Translations under genes and position numbers: made by a program
Shown here: positions 51,978 through 60,017 of the stretch, one piece after another
Layout: every line of letters starts with the position of its first letter
Position numbering within the stretch: the first letter of the stretch is position 1
NCBI RefSeq assembly: GCF_005153485.1
Contig: NZ_CP039740.1
Coordinates: 1,987,001 to 2,051,000 of the forward strand
Length of the DNA stretch: 64,000 nt
Direction of reading: 5' to 3'
Origin: Pseudolabrys sp. FHR47
GTDB lineage: Bacteria; Pseudomonadota; Alphaproteobacteria; Rhizobiales; Xanthobacteraceae
Notes under the pieces: generated by a model
Seen by the model: the letters and a program-made list of their open reading frames with translations, nothing else
Database searches by the model: none
What the model was told of the DNA's origin: nothing

Positions 51978-53297
51978 TTAGGTCCTGGCGGACGTCTCTT
52001 CGCGCAGGAAGCCTCGCGCCAGCGCGTGATAAATGCCTTCCGGACAAACCGCGCGCGAGCAGGCATAGGCGATCACCGACGCGGCCATCACCGGCACCAC
52101 CATGGCGTGGTTGTCGGTCATCTCGGTCACGATAACGAAGGCCGTGATCGGCGCCTGCACGACGCCGGCGAAATAACTCACCATGCCGAGAATGATGATC
52201 GGCCCGACAGGCGTGCCGTGGAAAAACTGTGCGATATCGCTGCCGATGCCGGCGCCGACCGCGAGCGATGGCGCGAAGATGCCGCCGGGAATGCCGCTGA
52301 CCGCGGTCAACGCGGTGGCCAGAAGCTTCAGTAGGCCGAAACTATCCGGCAGCGGCGTGCCGTTCTCAAGCGCGGTCTTCACCTGCTCGTAGCCAGTGCC
52401 GTAGACGATATCGCCGGATGCGATACCGCATAGCGCGACGCCTAGTCCGCATAACCCGGCCAGCAGAAGCGGCCGCTTCTTCAGTGCGCCACCGATGACA
52501 CCGGGAATGCCGCGCGCCATGGCGATGACGAAGCGGCTGAACAGGCCGCCGGCGACGCCGCCAATTACGCCGCAGATCGGCACCGCCAGCCAGTCGATGC
52601 CATTCTCGAGCATCATCGGGGTGCGGCCGAAATAGGTGTAGTTGCCGACCAGGGCGAGCGTGGTGAGGCCGGCGGCGATCACCGCCCCGATGATGAGCCG
52701 GCTGGACCGGCTCTCGAAGCTGCGGCTCATCTCCTCGATGCCGAACACGATGCCGGCCAGCGGTGTGTTGAAGGCGGCGGCGACACCCGCGGCGGCGCCG
52801 GCAAGAACGAGGCCCGACTGGCGGCGCGCCGACAGGCCGCCGGCGGTGAACATGATCGAGGCGCCGACCTGCACGGTCGGGCCCTCGCGCCCGGCGGAGG
52901 CACCGCACAACAGGCCGAGCAGCATCAGCAGAATCTTGCCGACCGCGACCCGCATCGACAGCAGCCGTTTGCGTGCCGCATGACCGGTCAGGCGGCGCGC
53001 GGCGATCGCCTGCGGAATGCCGCTGCCCTGGGAGTTGGGGAAATAGCGGTTGGTCAGGAACACGGCGAGCACGAAGCCGGCCGGTGTCAATGCGAGCGAT
53101 GCGTAACGCCATTGGCCGATCAGCAGCGCGAAGATGTGCTGCGCCTTGTCCGCCAGCAGCGCAATCAACACGGCGGCAGCGCCGACGGCGATGCCGCCGA
53201 TAAGAAACAGTAACCGTCGTTGCCAGCGCCCGGCCTGGACCTTCATGCGGCGGCGGCGACGGGCTGGGGGGATCGGAATCATCGGGCGCGATCTCAT
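51978..53297 (-). CDS. ClC-family chloride/proton antiporter
   Basis: The product is 439 residues from the ATG at 53297; starts at 53282 or 53246 are also possible, and none has a clear ribosome binding site. The three chloride-filter motifs are present: GSGIP, GREGPTVQVG and GIPGGIFAPS. The gating Glu in GREGP and the proton Glu in GIEEM are both conserved, so it is likely an H+/Cl- exchanger rather than a channel. It acts in the inner membrane, perhaps in acid stress. Confidence 0.9.
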   Translation of the reverse strand: MRSRPMIPIPPARRRRRMKVQAGRWQRRLLFLIGGIAVGAAAVLIALLADKAQHIFALLIGQWRYASLALTPAGFVLAVFLTNRYFPNSQGSGIPQAIAARRLTGHAARKRLLSMRVAVGKILLMLLGLLCGASAGREGPTVQVGASIMFTAGGLSARRQSGLVLAGAAAGVAAAFNTPLAGIVFGIEEMSRSFESRSSRLIIGAVIAAGLTTLALVGNYTYFGRTPMMLENGIDWLAVPICGVIGGVAGGLFSRFVIAMARGIPGVIGGALKKRPLLLAGLCGLGVALCGIASGDIVYGTGYEQVKTALENGTPLPDSFGLLKLLATALTAVSGIPGGIFAPSLAVGAGIGSDIAQFFHGTPVGPIIILGMVSYFAGVVQAPITAFVIVTEMTDNHAMVVPVMAASVIAYACSRAVCPEGIYHALARGFLREETSART

Positions 53298-53391
53298 CAA
53301 GTCGCGGGCGCATGGGCAGCGCACAGCCGTCAAGCTCTAGGTCCGCTGTCCGGATGTGGCAACCGTGAATTTGGACGAAGCCTCGCCCGCA

Positions 53392-53417
53392 GGAACCGCA
53401 CTTCGCCGGCGCGCGTT
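53392..53417 (+). promoter_or_regulatory. EcfG-type (general stress response) promoter
   Basis: GGAAC (53392-53396) and CGTT (53414-53417) are separated by 17 nt, a full match to the alphaproteobacterial sigma-EcfG consensus GGAAC-N16/17-CGTT. Transcription would start near 53424, 28 nt before the ATG of the small acidic gene. This is the only full match I noticed in the window. Confidence 0.7.
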
Positions 53418-53451
53418 GAGGGCTGGAAGACAGCTCTCAAGGAGATCGCCG

Positions 53452-53772
53452 ATGCCTCCGACCCGCAAGCCGCGCAACACCGATCTCGAAAGCAACACCG
53501 CTCCCGACCTTATCGACGAGGATCGCCGCCGCGATCTGCCGGAAACGCGCCCCGAGACGCTCGGCGAGCGCGGCGAGGAGGTGCCGGCGGGCGGCGGCTT
53601 CACGCCGACCGATGATGGCGGCAATCCGCAGCATCCCGTCCATGACGAGGATGAGGAGGATCTCGCGCCGGAGGACTACGAGCGCGAAATCGACAGCATC
53701 GACAGCATCGACAGCATCGACGGCGTCGAGCTCGATGAGGACGAGGAATCCGACGACGAGACCGTCCACTGA
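53452..53772 (+). CDS. Small acidic protein, probable general stress gene
   Basis: The product is 106 residues, highly acidic at the C-terminus (HDEDEEDLAPEDYEREI), with no signal, helix or recognised domain, and probably disordered. It contains three copies of Ile-Asp-Ser from a 9-bp tandem repeat (53689-53724). An AAGGAG ribosome binding site lies 10 nt before the ATG at 53452, and an EcfG-type promoter precedes it. Upstream in-frame codons from 53356 are ignored as they precede the promoter. Confidence 0.7.
   Translation: MPPTRKPRNTDLESNTAPDLIDEDRRRDLPETRPETLGERGEEVPAGGGFTPTDDGGNPQHPVHDEDEEDLAPEDYEREIDSIDSIDSIDGVELDEDEESDDETVH
53689..53724 (+). repeat. 9-bp tandem repeat inside the acidic gene
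   Basis: ATCGACAGC occurs three times in a row (53689-53715), followed by ATCGACGGC with one change (53716-53724). It is in frame and encodes Ile-Asp-Ser units. Copy number may vary between strains without a frame change. Confidence 0.85.
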
Positions 53773-53799
53773 CAGGCCGTCGTCTGCTATCCTTGCCGG

Positions 53800-54261
53800 G
53801 TGACTCTCTACTTTGCCTACGGCTCCAACATGCACCGCGCCGCCATGACGGCGCGCTGCCCCGGCGCGCGGGCCATCGGCCCGGCGCGGCTTGAGGGCCA
53901 TGAGTTTTTCATCGGCGTTGACGGCTGGGGCTCGGTGCGCCGGGTGCCGGGAAAAACCGTGCATGGCGTGCTGTGGCGGCTGACGCCGCGCGACATGGCG
54001 GCGCTGCATGCCTATGAACTGCTGCACAAGGAAATCTACCTCGTGCGCTATTTGCCGGTCCGGGTCGGTTCGCGCACAGCGCTGGCGATGGTCTATCTGC
54101 TGCGCCGCGCCGTCGCCGGCCGGCCCAAGCCCGGCTATGCCGAGATGTGCGCCGCCGCCGCGCGTACATGGGATTTGCCGGACCGTCATGTGCGCGTCAT
54201 CGCGCGCTGGTCGATATCGCGCTGGACCGGCAGCCGCGTGATTGCGCAGGGCGAGGCCTGA
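53800..54261 (+). CDS. Gamma-glutamylcyclotransferase-like protein
   Basis: The product is 153 residues starting at a GTG (53800) with the fold signature FAYGSNM for the nucleotide-like phosphate-free loop, and a Glu in HAYELLHKEIYL that may be catalytic. The family converts gamma-glutamyl peptides to 5-oxoproline; this homologue's substrate is unknown. It ends 13 nt before the acylphosphatase gene, so the two may be co-transcribed. Confidence 0.85.
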   Translation: MTLYFAYGSNMHRAAMTARCPGARAIGPARLEGHEFFIGVDGWGSVRRVPGKTVHGVLWRLTPRDMAALHAYELLHKEIYLVRYLPVRVGSRTALAMVYLLRRAVAGRPKPGYAEMCAAAARTWDLPDRHVRVIARWSISRWTGSRVIAQGEA

Positions 54262-54274
54262 GGGAGGCGTGGCG

Positions 54275-54574
54275 ATGGCGGAGGTGATCGTCCATCTCGT
54301 TGTGCATGGCCGCGTGCAGGGCGTCGGCTATCGCGCCTTTGTCGAGCGCGAGGCGCGCTCGCGCGATCTCACAGGCTGGGTGCGCAATTGCCGTGACGGT
54401 ACCGTCGAAGCTTTGCTCGCCGGTGATGCGTCGGTGGTCGATGACATGATCGAGGCCTGCCGGCGCGGCCCGATCAGTGCGCGTGTCGATGCCATCCATC
54501 GTGCCGCGGGCAGCGCCTCATCATTGAAGGAGCGTGTGCCGGGTCAGGCGTTCTCGGTGCTGCCGACGATCTGA
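54275..54574 (+). CDS. acyP: Acylphosphatase
   Basis: The product is 99 residues, the family size, with the active-site loop VHGRVQGVGYRAFVE (catalytic Arg) and Asn in GWVRNCRDGTVEAL. It hydrolyses acylphosphates such as acetyl phosphate in the cytosol. The ATG at 54275 follows GGGAGGCG. Its last 31 bases overlap the 3' end of the convergent PepSY gene. Confidence 0.93.
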   Translation: MAEVIVHLVVHGRVQGVGYRAFVEREARSRDLTGWVRNCRDGTVEALLAGDASVVDDMIEACRRGPISARVDAIHRAAGSASSLKERVPGQAFSVLPTI

Positions 54575-55473
54575 CCGCGGGCAGGGCGCGCCGGCCGTGG
54601 CTGACGCTTGCGCAATTTTCGGCGTCCCCAGATCCACAGTCCGGTCACCACCAGGATCATCAGCGCGATTGAAGTGATGACGTTCAGCATCGGCGCGACG
54701 ATGCCGCTCCAATTGCCTTCGTGGACGAGCCGCGGCCAGTTGCGCGCGAAGGGCTTAAGGCCGTCGCGTGTCACCGCAAACACGCGCATCTCGCCATTGT
54801 CGTTGACGCGTGCCGCCAGTGTCGGCCCGAGCGGACGAACCCAGGTGATGCGCGACAGGTCATACTGCGCGCCGACGATCTTCAATGCCTCACTCAAGGA
54901 CACTGGTGCGCCCGCCGGCCGTGCGACCGGGGACGCAAAGGTGATGCCAAAGGCGAGCGCCAGCCCGGTCAGCGGGCTGAGGATCACCAGCGGCAGCACG
55001 AACCATGCGGCGCCCTGGTGCCAGCCCGACACCGAATTGCGGATGCGCGGCCAGCCCATGGCGATTCCGAGCAAGATCATCGCGAGCATGCCGATGGTCG
55101 AGGCGGTCACGACCCAGCGCAGATCGTAGATGAAGTTCTCGTGCAGCCGGCGCGATGTGCCGAACACGGTCGCAAGCGTGCCCGGCGCGGCGGCTCGCTC
55201 GTTGGTCGCAAGGTCGACAATGGTGGCCTGATTGCGGTTGCCAATCGACAAGGTGCCGTCATAGCCACGGACGGAAATGGAACGTGCCTTGCCTTCGGGA
55301 TCGTATTTGACGAGCGCGGCGCTGATCGAAGCAGGCGTAACCGTGGGATTGCCCGCGCCCACGACCATCGGCTCGAAGGACAGGATCAATCCGGTGACGA
55401 TGACGACGGCGAGTGGAATGGAGAGCGTGAGCGCGATCCAGCGATGAAAGCGCAGCAGCCAGAACCTGAGCAT
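54544..55473 (-). CDS. PepSY-domain membrane protein
   Basis: The product is 309 residues. A first membrane helix (FHRWIALTLSIPLAVVIVTG) is followed by a periplasmic PepSY domain, two or three more helices and a second PepSY stretch, ending with GLWIWGRR and a basic tail. Such proteins are often ferric-siderophore or metal reductases (PiuB-like), but this is not certain. The ATG at 55473 (MLRFWLLRFHRW) follows GGAGG. A palindrome CATGACA-GTTA-TGTCATG lies upstream. Confidence 0.85.
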   Translation of the reverse strand: MLRFWLLRFHRWIALTLSIPLAVVIVTGLILSFEPMVVGAGNPTVTPASISAALVKYDPEGKARSISVRGYDGTLSIGNRNQATIVDLATNERAAAPGTLATVFGTSRRLHENFIYDLRWVVTASTIGMLAMILLGIAMGWPRIRNSVSGWHQGAAWFVLPLVILSPLTGLALAFGITFASPVARPAGAPVSLSEALKIVGAQYDLSRITWVRPLGPTLAARVNDNGEMRVFAVTRDGLKPFARNWPRLVHEGNWSGIVAPMLNVITSIALMILVVTGLWIWGRRKLRKRQPRPARPARGQIVGSTENA

Positions 55474-55551
55474 GGGGAGCCTCGAGGAGGGGTGGTCTCG
55501 ATAGAATAACGTTACGCATGGCTCTTTCCTGCGGCTTGATATGCCGCAAGA

Positions 55552-55569
55552 CATGACAGTTATGTCATG
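55552..55569. promoter_or_regulatory. Candidate operator upstream of the PepSY gene
   Basis: CATGACA (55552-55558) and TGTCATG (55563-55569) are perfect 7-bp arms around GTTA, about 80 nt upstream of the PepSY start, between that gene and the upstream LysR stop. The identity of the binding protein is unknown; iron-linked regulators are plausible given PepSY function. Confidence 0.4.
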
Positions 55570-55610
55570 AAGTCCTTATCGGAGTACTGTGGGCCATGAC
55601 GTCCGCTTCG

Positions 55611-56483
55611 TCACGCGGCGGTCATGCCGCGAAATGCCGCTGCCAGAACACGCAGTGACGCACCGGTCCGCGCATCGGCGGCGCGGGCGTAGAGCACGAC
55701 GCTCGATTTGCCGAGTGATGGCAACTTCAAGTGCGGGCCAATGTCCATCAGGCCCGGCGGCGCGATGCGACGCGCCAGCGGCGCGATGGCGAGACCGCCT
55801 TGGACCGCGGCGGCAATGGCGGTCACTCCACCGCCGGTAAAGGCTTCGACCCAATCGACCTTCGCCTTGTCGAGGGTGCGGATCGCGTGATTGCGCACGC
55901 CGCACGGCGCGGCCAGCATGGCGAGCCTGAGCGGTTCGCCGGAAGGCTGGCGGTAGCCCGGCGCGGCGAACCAGCCGAAGGCATCTTCGGCTAGCGTCTC
56001 GCCGCCGCGGCGATGGCGTTCGCGCCGCACGACGACGGCATCGAGCTCGCCGGCTTCGAACGCATCGACCAGATCGCCGGACAGACCAATCCGCACGTCA
56101 AGCCGCAAGGTGGCATCGAAAGCGGAGATACGCGCCAGAAGCGATGTCAGGTCGGGGCCGAGGACGTGGTCGCTGAAACCAATGGTCAGCCGCCGCGCCG
56201 GCGCATCCTGAAGGTTCAAAGCGCGGTCATGGGCCGCAAGCAGGTCGCGGGCCCGCGTCAGAAACGAGGCGCCGTCGCCGGTCAGCCGTACCGAGCGCGG
56301 CGTGCGCTCGACCAGCCGGTGACCGAGCCGTTCTTCCAGCCGCTTCAGCTTCAGGCTGATGGCCGATTGCGTCATGCCGACGGTCTGCGCGGCGCGGGTA
56401 AAGCTTGCCAACTCCGCGACCAGGGCGAAGGCGCGAACGGCGTCGATGTCGAGGGCCGGCGAATGATTTTGATCGGTTATCAT
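55611..56483 (-). CDS. LysR-family transcriptional regulator
   Basis: The product is 290 residues. The helix-turn-helix is at about 10-65 (VRAFALVAELASFTRAAQT, TQSAISLKLKRLEERLG), then a substrate-binding domain. It is divergent from a tautomerase-family gene, with a 10-bp inverted repeat spanning its own start region, so it probably controls both genes. The start is ATG 56483. Confidence 0.92.
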   Translation of the reverse strand: MITDQNHSPALDIDAVRAFALVAELASFTRAAQTVGMTQSAISLKLKRLEERLGHRLVERTPRSVRLTGDGASFLTRARDLLAAHDRALNLQDAPARRLTIGFSDHVLGPDLTSLLARISAFDATLRLDVRIGLSGDLVDAFEAGELDAVVVRRERHRRGGETLAEDAFGWFAAPGYRQPSGEPLRLAMLAAPCGVRNHAIRTLDKAKVDWVEAFTGGGVTAIAAAVQGGLAIAPLARRIAPPGLMDIGPHLKLPSLGKSSVVLYARAADARTGASLRVLAAAFRGMTAA

Positions 56484-56515
56484 TGTTATAGTCTGCCATG
56501 ATGTTTCAAAATCAT
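56463..56515. promoter_or_regulatory. Candidate LysR binding site, 10-bp inverted repeat
   Basis: ATGATTTTGA (56463-56472) and TCAAAATCAT (56506-56515) are perfect 10-bp inverted arms 33 nt apart. The left arm lies in the first codons of the LysR gene (Asp-Gln-Asn-His), the right arm in the spacer before the tautomerase gene. The geometry fits two bound LysR dimers. Confidence 0.55.
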
Positions 56516-56563
56516 AGCGTCGGCGCTAGATCTCCGTCCATCCCCTTCGATGGAGAAACGCTA

Positions 56564-56989
56564 ATGCCCCTGATCACCGTCACAATGTCCAGCCCGCATC
56601 AGACCGTGCCGGCCAAAGCGGCGGTCGCCGCCGAGGTCATCCGTCTTTCGACGTCCATCCTCGGCAAGGATCCCAAGGTGACCGCCATCATCGTCACCAC
56701 GGTGCCGCCTGAGGACTGGTTCTGTGGCGGTCGCTCGCTCGCCGAGCAGAAGCTCGCGAGCGTCTGGCTCGACATCCACATCACCGACGGTACCAACACC
56801 AAGGACGAGAAGGCAGCCTTCATCGCCGAGACCTATGCCGCATTCGGCCGGCTGCTCGGGCCGCTGCATGAAGAGAGTTATGTGCACGTCCACGACGTCC
56901 GCGACGACGCCTACGGCTTCGGCGGCTTGACGCAAGGGCGGCGCTATATTGCGCGTCAGCTCGTAGCGCCGGCGGCGGACGCGGCCTGA
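56564..56989 (+). CDS. Tautomerase-family protein (4-OT-like)
   Basis: The product is 141 residues. After removal of Met, Pro1 of [13 protein letters not shown] becomes the catalytic N-terminal proline of the tautomerase superfamily. The beta-alpha-beta units of this family are visible. Substrate unknown; a role in aromatic or halogenated compound breakdown is possible. The ATG at 56564 is preferred over the in-frame ATG at 56498. It is divergent from a LysR gene; its 3' end overlaps lipB by 34 nt on the other strand. Confidence 0.88.
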   Translation: MPLITVTMSSPHQTVPAKAAVAAEVIRLSTSILGKDPKVTAIIVTTVPPEDWFCGGRSLAEQKLASVWLDIHITDGTNTKDEKAAFIAETYAAFGRLLGPLHEESYVHVHDVRDDAYGFGGLTQGRRYIARQLVAPAADAA

Positions 56990-57693
56990 GCGTCGGCGGT
57001 CGCCCCGAACAGCTCCTCGAACGCTTTCCGTAACGCGATGTCGAATTCCGGCATCGTCGTCGTATGGCCGAGATCGGCGAGGCTGGTGACGCCGTAGCGC
57101 TGCGCCGACACGCCACAGGGCACGATGCCGCCGAAGTGGGAGAGGTCGGGATCGATATTGATGGCGACGCCGTGCAGCGTCACCCATTTGCGCACGCGGA
57201 TGCCGAGGGCGGCGATCTTGTCCTCGAAGCCATCACCCTTATCGGGCCGCTTCACCCAGACGCCGATGCGGTCCTCGCGGCGCTCGCCACGCACGTTGAA
57301 GGCCCCGAGGCTGCGGATGATCCATTCCTCGAGCGTGGCGACAAAGCGGCGCACGTCCGGTCCGCGCCGCTTGAGGTCGATCATGACATAGCCGACCCGC
57401 TGGCCGGGGCCGTGATAGGTCATCTGGCCGCCGCGGCCCGAATCGAACACCGGGAATCGGGCGTCCAGGACGTCGGCGCGGTTGGCCGAGGTGCCCGCCG
57501 TGTAGAGCGGGGGATGCTCGACGAGCCAGACGAGTTCCGGGGCCTCGCCTCGGCTGATCGCCTCGGCACGGGCCTCCATGAAGGCCACAGCCTCCGGATA
57601 GGGAGTCAAACCCTCGGAAATCCGCCATTCGACCGGCGGCGCGCCTTTGGCCGCCGGCATGCCGACTTCGAGGAGATCGCGGGCGTTAATCAC
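56956..57693 (-). CDS. lipB: Octanoyl-ACP:protein octanoyltransferase
   Basis: The product is 245 residues with the LipB motifs [13 protein letters not shown], the catalytic Lys in [10 protein letters not shown] and the Cys in GGIVPCG. It attaches octanoate from ACP to lipoyl domains, the first step of lipoate formation. GTG at 57693 is used; ATG at 57660 is a later alternative. The 3' end overlaps the tautomerase gene. Confidence 0.94.
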   Translation of the reverse strand: MINARDLLEVGMPAAKGAPPVEWRISEGLTPYPEAVAFMEARAEAISRGEAPELVWLVEHPPLYTAGTSANRADVLDARFPVFDSGRGGQMTYHGPGQRVGYVMIDLKRRGPDVRRFVATLEEWIIRSLGAFNVRGERREDRIGVWVKRPDKGDGFEDKIAALGIRVRKWVTLHGVAINIDPDLSHFGGIVPCGVSAQRYGVTSLADLGHTTTMPEFDIALRKAFEELFGATADAQAASAAGATS

Positions 57694-57772
57694 CGGTTAA
57701 CCATAGTGGGGCGACCTTGGCGAAGCTCGGTCACAGGAACGGGCATAAAACGACATACAGGAATTTGGGAAC

Positions 57773-58015
57773 TTGGCCACTTTCGACAAGGTTTCGGTCG
57801 ACATAACGGTCGTGCTGGGCACGACGACCATGCCGATCCATCAGGTGCTTCGGCTCGGCCGCGGCGCCATCATCGAGCTCGACGCCACCGAAGACGACGC
57901 CGTGAAGGTGCTCGCCAACAACCTGCCGGTGGCGCAGGGCACCGTCGTGGTCAACGGCAACCGCATCGCGGTCGAAGTCGGTGAACTTCTGCCGCGCTCG
58001 CCGGACATGCGGTAA
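57773..58015 (+). CDS. FliN/SpoA-domain flagellar switch-like protein
   Basis: The product is 80 residues, only a SpoA domain: VDITVVLGTTTMPIHQVLRL and AVEVGELLP, the FliN core. FliN is usually 100-140 residues with an N-terminal extension. The start is TTG 57773, needed to keep the domain whole; the first internal ATG would remove the first strand. No flagellar gene is near in the window. A strong terminator follows. Confidence 0.8.
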   Translation: MATFDKVSVDITVVLGTTTMPIHQVLRLGRGAIIELDATEDDAVKVLANNLPVAQGTVVVNGNRIAVEVGELLPRSPDMR

Positions 58016-58043
58016 CGCATCTCCAGACGCATTCAGCGACGAA

Positions 58044-58073
58044 AAAAGCCCCGCGAGCGGGGCTTTTCTTTTG
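58044..58073. terminator. Terminator between FliN and tRNA-Leu
   Basis: AAAAGCCCCG (58044-58053) pairs with CGGGGCTTTT (58058-58067) around loop CGAG, with A-tract before and T-rich after it. It can stop transcription from both sides. Confidence 0.9.
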
Positions 58074-58093
58074 CAAAACCGGTTTTTCGATTT

Positions 58094-58178
58094 TGGTGCG
58101 GCCGAGAAGACTCGAACTTCCACGGTTTTACCCGCTGCCACCTCAAGGCAGTGCGTCTACCAATTCCGCCACGGCCGC
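58094..58178 (-). tRNA. tRNA-Leu (anticodon GAG)
   Basis: The minus-strand 85-nt sequence folds as a class II tRNA. Acceptor stem GCGGCCG/CGGCCGC, anticodon stem CTGCC/GGCAG with loop TTGAGGT (anticodon GAG), long variable arm, T arm GTTCGAGTC and an encoded 3' CCA (58094-58096). It decodes CUC and CUU leucine codons. Convergent to the FliN-like gene. Confidence 0.95.
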
Positions 58179-58327
58179 ATCTCAAAGGGGACCGAAATCA
58201 CCCTCAGCGGCGGTCCCTGTATCAAATAGGGTCCCGCCACACAAGGGCCGAGGGGGCTTTCCCAAGCCTTCGTCGCCGGATTTTTCGTCGTCCCGTCAAA
58301 CCGTTAGCCGGGCTGTCGATTTGTGCC

Positions 58328-58741
58328 TCACACCGCCTCGATGCGGATCGGCTTGGCGCCTTCGTAGAGCACGGCGCGGCCGAATTCGTACAGCCGGTCG
58401 AGGCCCGAGGTCAGGGTGATGAAGTGGTTGCCGGCGAGCTGGCCGAGCTTCGAGGCGAAATGCACGGCGCCGTAGGACAGCAGGATCTCCGTCTCGCTGA
58501 TGCCGCCGGGATAGACGATCATCTGGCCGGGATGCGGATAGCTGGTGTGGTTCTCGTAAGTGAGGCCTAGATCCAGATCGCCCAGCGGGACCCAGACACC
58601 TTCGCCGCTCCAGCGCACGTGGATGACTTTCTCCTCGTAGGGCAGCAGCTTCTTGAACACCGCGACGGTCTTGGGGGCTAGTTCGGTCTCGAACTTGGCG
58701 TCGAAGACGAATGAGCCGGCGGTGATACGAAGCTTGTCCAT
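58328..58741 (-). CDS. DUF3830-family protein (cyclophilin-like fold)
   Basis: The product is 137 residues, mostly beta strands, consistent with DUF3830 (cyclophilin-like). The region ETELAPKTVAVFKKLLPYE resembles the cyclophilin start. Function unknown; homologues often lie near amidase or transporter genes. The ATG at 58741 is chosen; the frame to 58819 adds a Ser/Arg-rich stretch without protein-like pattern. Confidence 0.8.
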   Translation of the reverse strand: MDKLRITAGSFVFDAKFETELAPKTVAVFKKLLPYEEKVIHVRWSGEGVWVPLGDLDLGLTYENHTSYPHPGQMIVYPGGISETEILLSYGAVHFASKLGQLAGNHFITLTSGLDRLYEFGRAVLYEGAKPIRIEAV

Positions 58742-58833
58742 GAATTGCTCCTGATAGGTCGAAGGGCCGCGAGCCCCGTTTTCACGGGCGATGCTGCACC
58801 GGCGGGCGCCGCGTGACAATCCGTCTGGCGGCG

Positions 58834-59817
58834 TTAGCGATTGAAGAACGCGCCAAAGCCCGAGGTCGCGACGACCGTCGGGGACTTGCGGCTGGCGAGT
58901 TTGGCGCGCAGCGCGGCATCCTTCTTCGCAGCCATCTTGACCTTGCTGCCAGGCTGCTTGGGCGGTTGAACGATGCGCGGCCAGCCCGGCTTCTCCGCCG
59001 CGGCAACCAGCACCGGACTGCGCTCGGGCACCGAAGCCGGCCGATCGCCTGTCGGCACCGCTTGCACGATCCGGTAACCGCCGGCCTTGAGACGCTTGAG
59101 CAGCATTGGCACGGCGCGCGCCGTGGCGGGGTGTATATCATGCAGCAACAACACACCCCGGTGGCCTCTGGCCTCGATGCGGGCCATCGCGCGCTGCACG
59201 ATCTGTTCCGACGTGATGCCGCGATGCCAGTCGTCGGCGACTTCGTCGGCGCTCCACACCGACAGCGCCTGCGCGGCAGCATAGGTCTCGATCTGCCGCG
59301 ATCGGGCGAGCCCCGGCACGCGGAAGAACGGCGCCAGCGCGCGTTCGTCGCCGAGCGCGGCCGTGACCGCGGCGATGCCGCCGTCGATTTCGCTGACGAC
59401 GCGCGACCGCTCCATCTGGTCCATGTTGAATGGATGACGATGGCTGTGCGTGCCGACGATGTGCCCCGCATTGTAGATGCGGCGCACGAGGTCGGGATTG
59501 GCGCGCGCCATGGTGCCAATCAGGAAGTAGGTGACCTTGACGCATTCGGCGGCGAGCGCGTCGAGCACACGGTTGGTGTAAGGCGGAAGCGGGCCGTCGT
59601 CGAAGGTGATGACCACTTCATGATCGTCGAGCGGCAACGTGCGGCGATACTGCATCGTGCCGATGCGCGGCAGGTCACTGCTATCGACGGTTACCGTACG
59701 GCTGGTGCCGAGCGCGTCCGGATTGCTGCAGGTCTCGGCCTTTGTGGCCGTTGCCAAGCCGGAAAGGCCGATGATTGCGACGCAAACCGGCCGCAACGCC
59801 ATACGCAAACGAAACAT
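58834..59817 (-). CDS. Exported polysaccharide deacetylase (NodB domain), first paralogue
   Basis: The product is 327 residues with a signal peptide (1-27). The NodB motifs are TFDDG (D73, D74) and H124/H128 in HSHRHPFN, which bind the catalytic metal. It removes acetyl groups from N-acetylated polysaccharide or peptidoglycan. The C-terminal about 70 residues are basic and Lys-rich. It shares DALGTSRT and the following domain order with the second paralogue at 60018-60797. Confidence 0.9.
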   Translation of the reverse strand: MFRLRMALRPVCVAIIGLSGLATATKAETCSNPDALGTSRTVTVDSSDLPRIGTMQYRRTLPLDDHEVVITFDDGPLPPYTNRVLDALAAECVKVTYFLIGTMARANPDLVRRIYNAGHIVGTHSHRHPFNMDQMERSRVVSEIDGGIAAVTAALGDERALAPFFRVPGLARSRQIETYAAAQALSVWSADEVADDWHRGITSEQIVQRAMARIEARGHRGVLLLHDIHPATARAVPMLLKRLKAGGYRIVQAVPTGDRPASVPERSPVLVAAAEKPGWPRIVQPPKQPGSKVKMAAKKDAALRAKLASRKSPTVVATSGFGAFFNR

Positions 59818-60017
59818 GGAACGAACGCCCCCAAGACCCCTGTGCGCCGCGTGCGCGCTTTCTTCGAAGCGCGTTGGATGCGGGCGGGCAGGACCTTAAC
59901 GTTACCGGGCTGGCGCATTAAGGGAAAATCAACCATGGCCGCCAGGTGAGACCTTGTTTTCAAACGTATTTTCGGAGGGTGCGGCAAAAAGGGAACAGTT
60001 CGGGGGACGGTTTTGTC

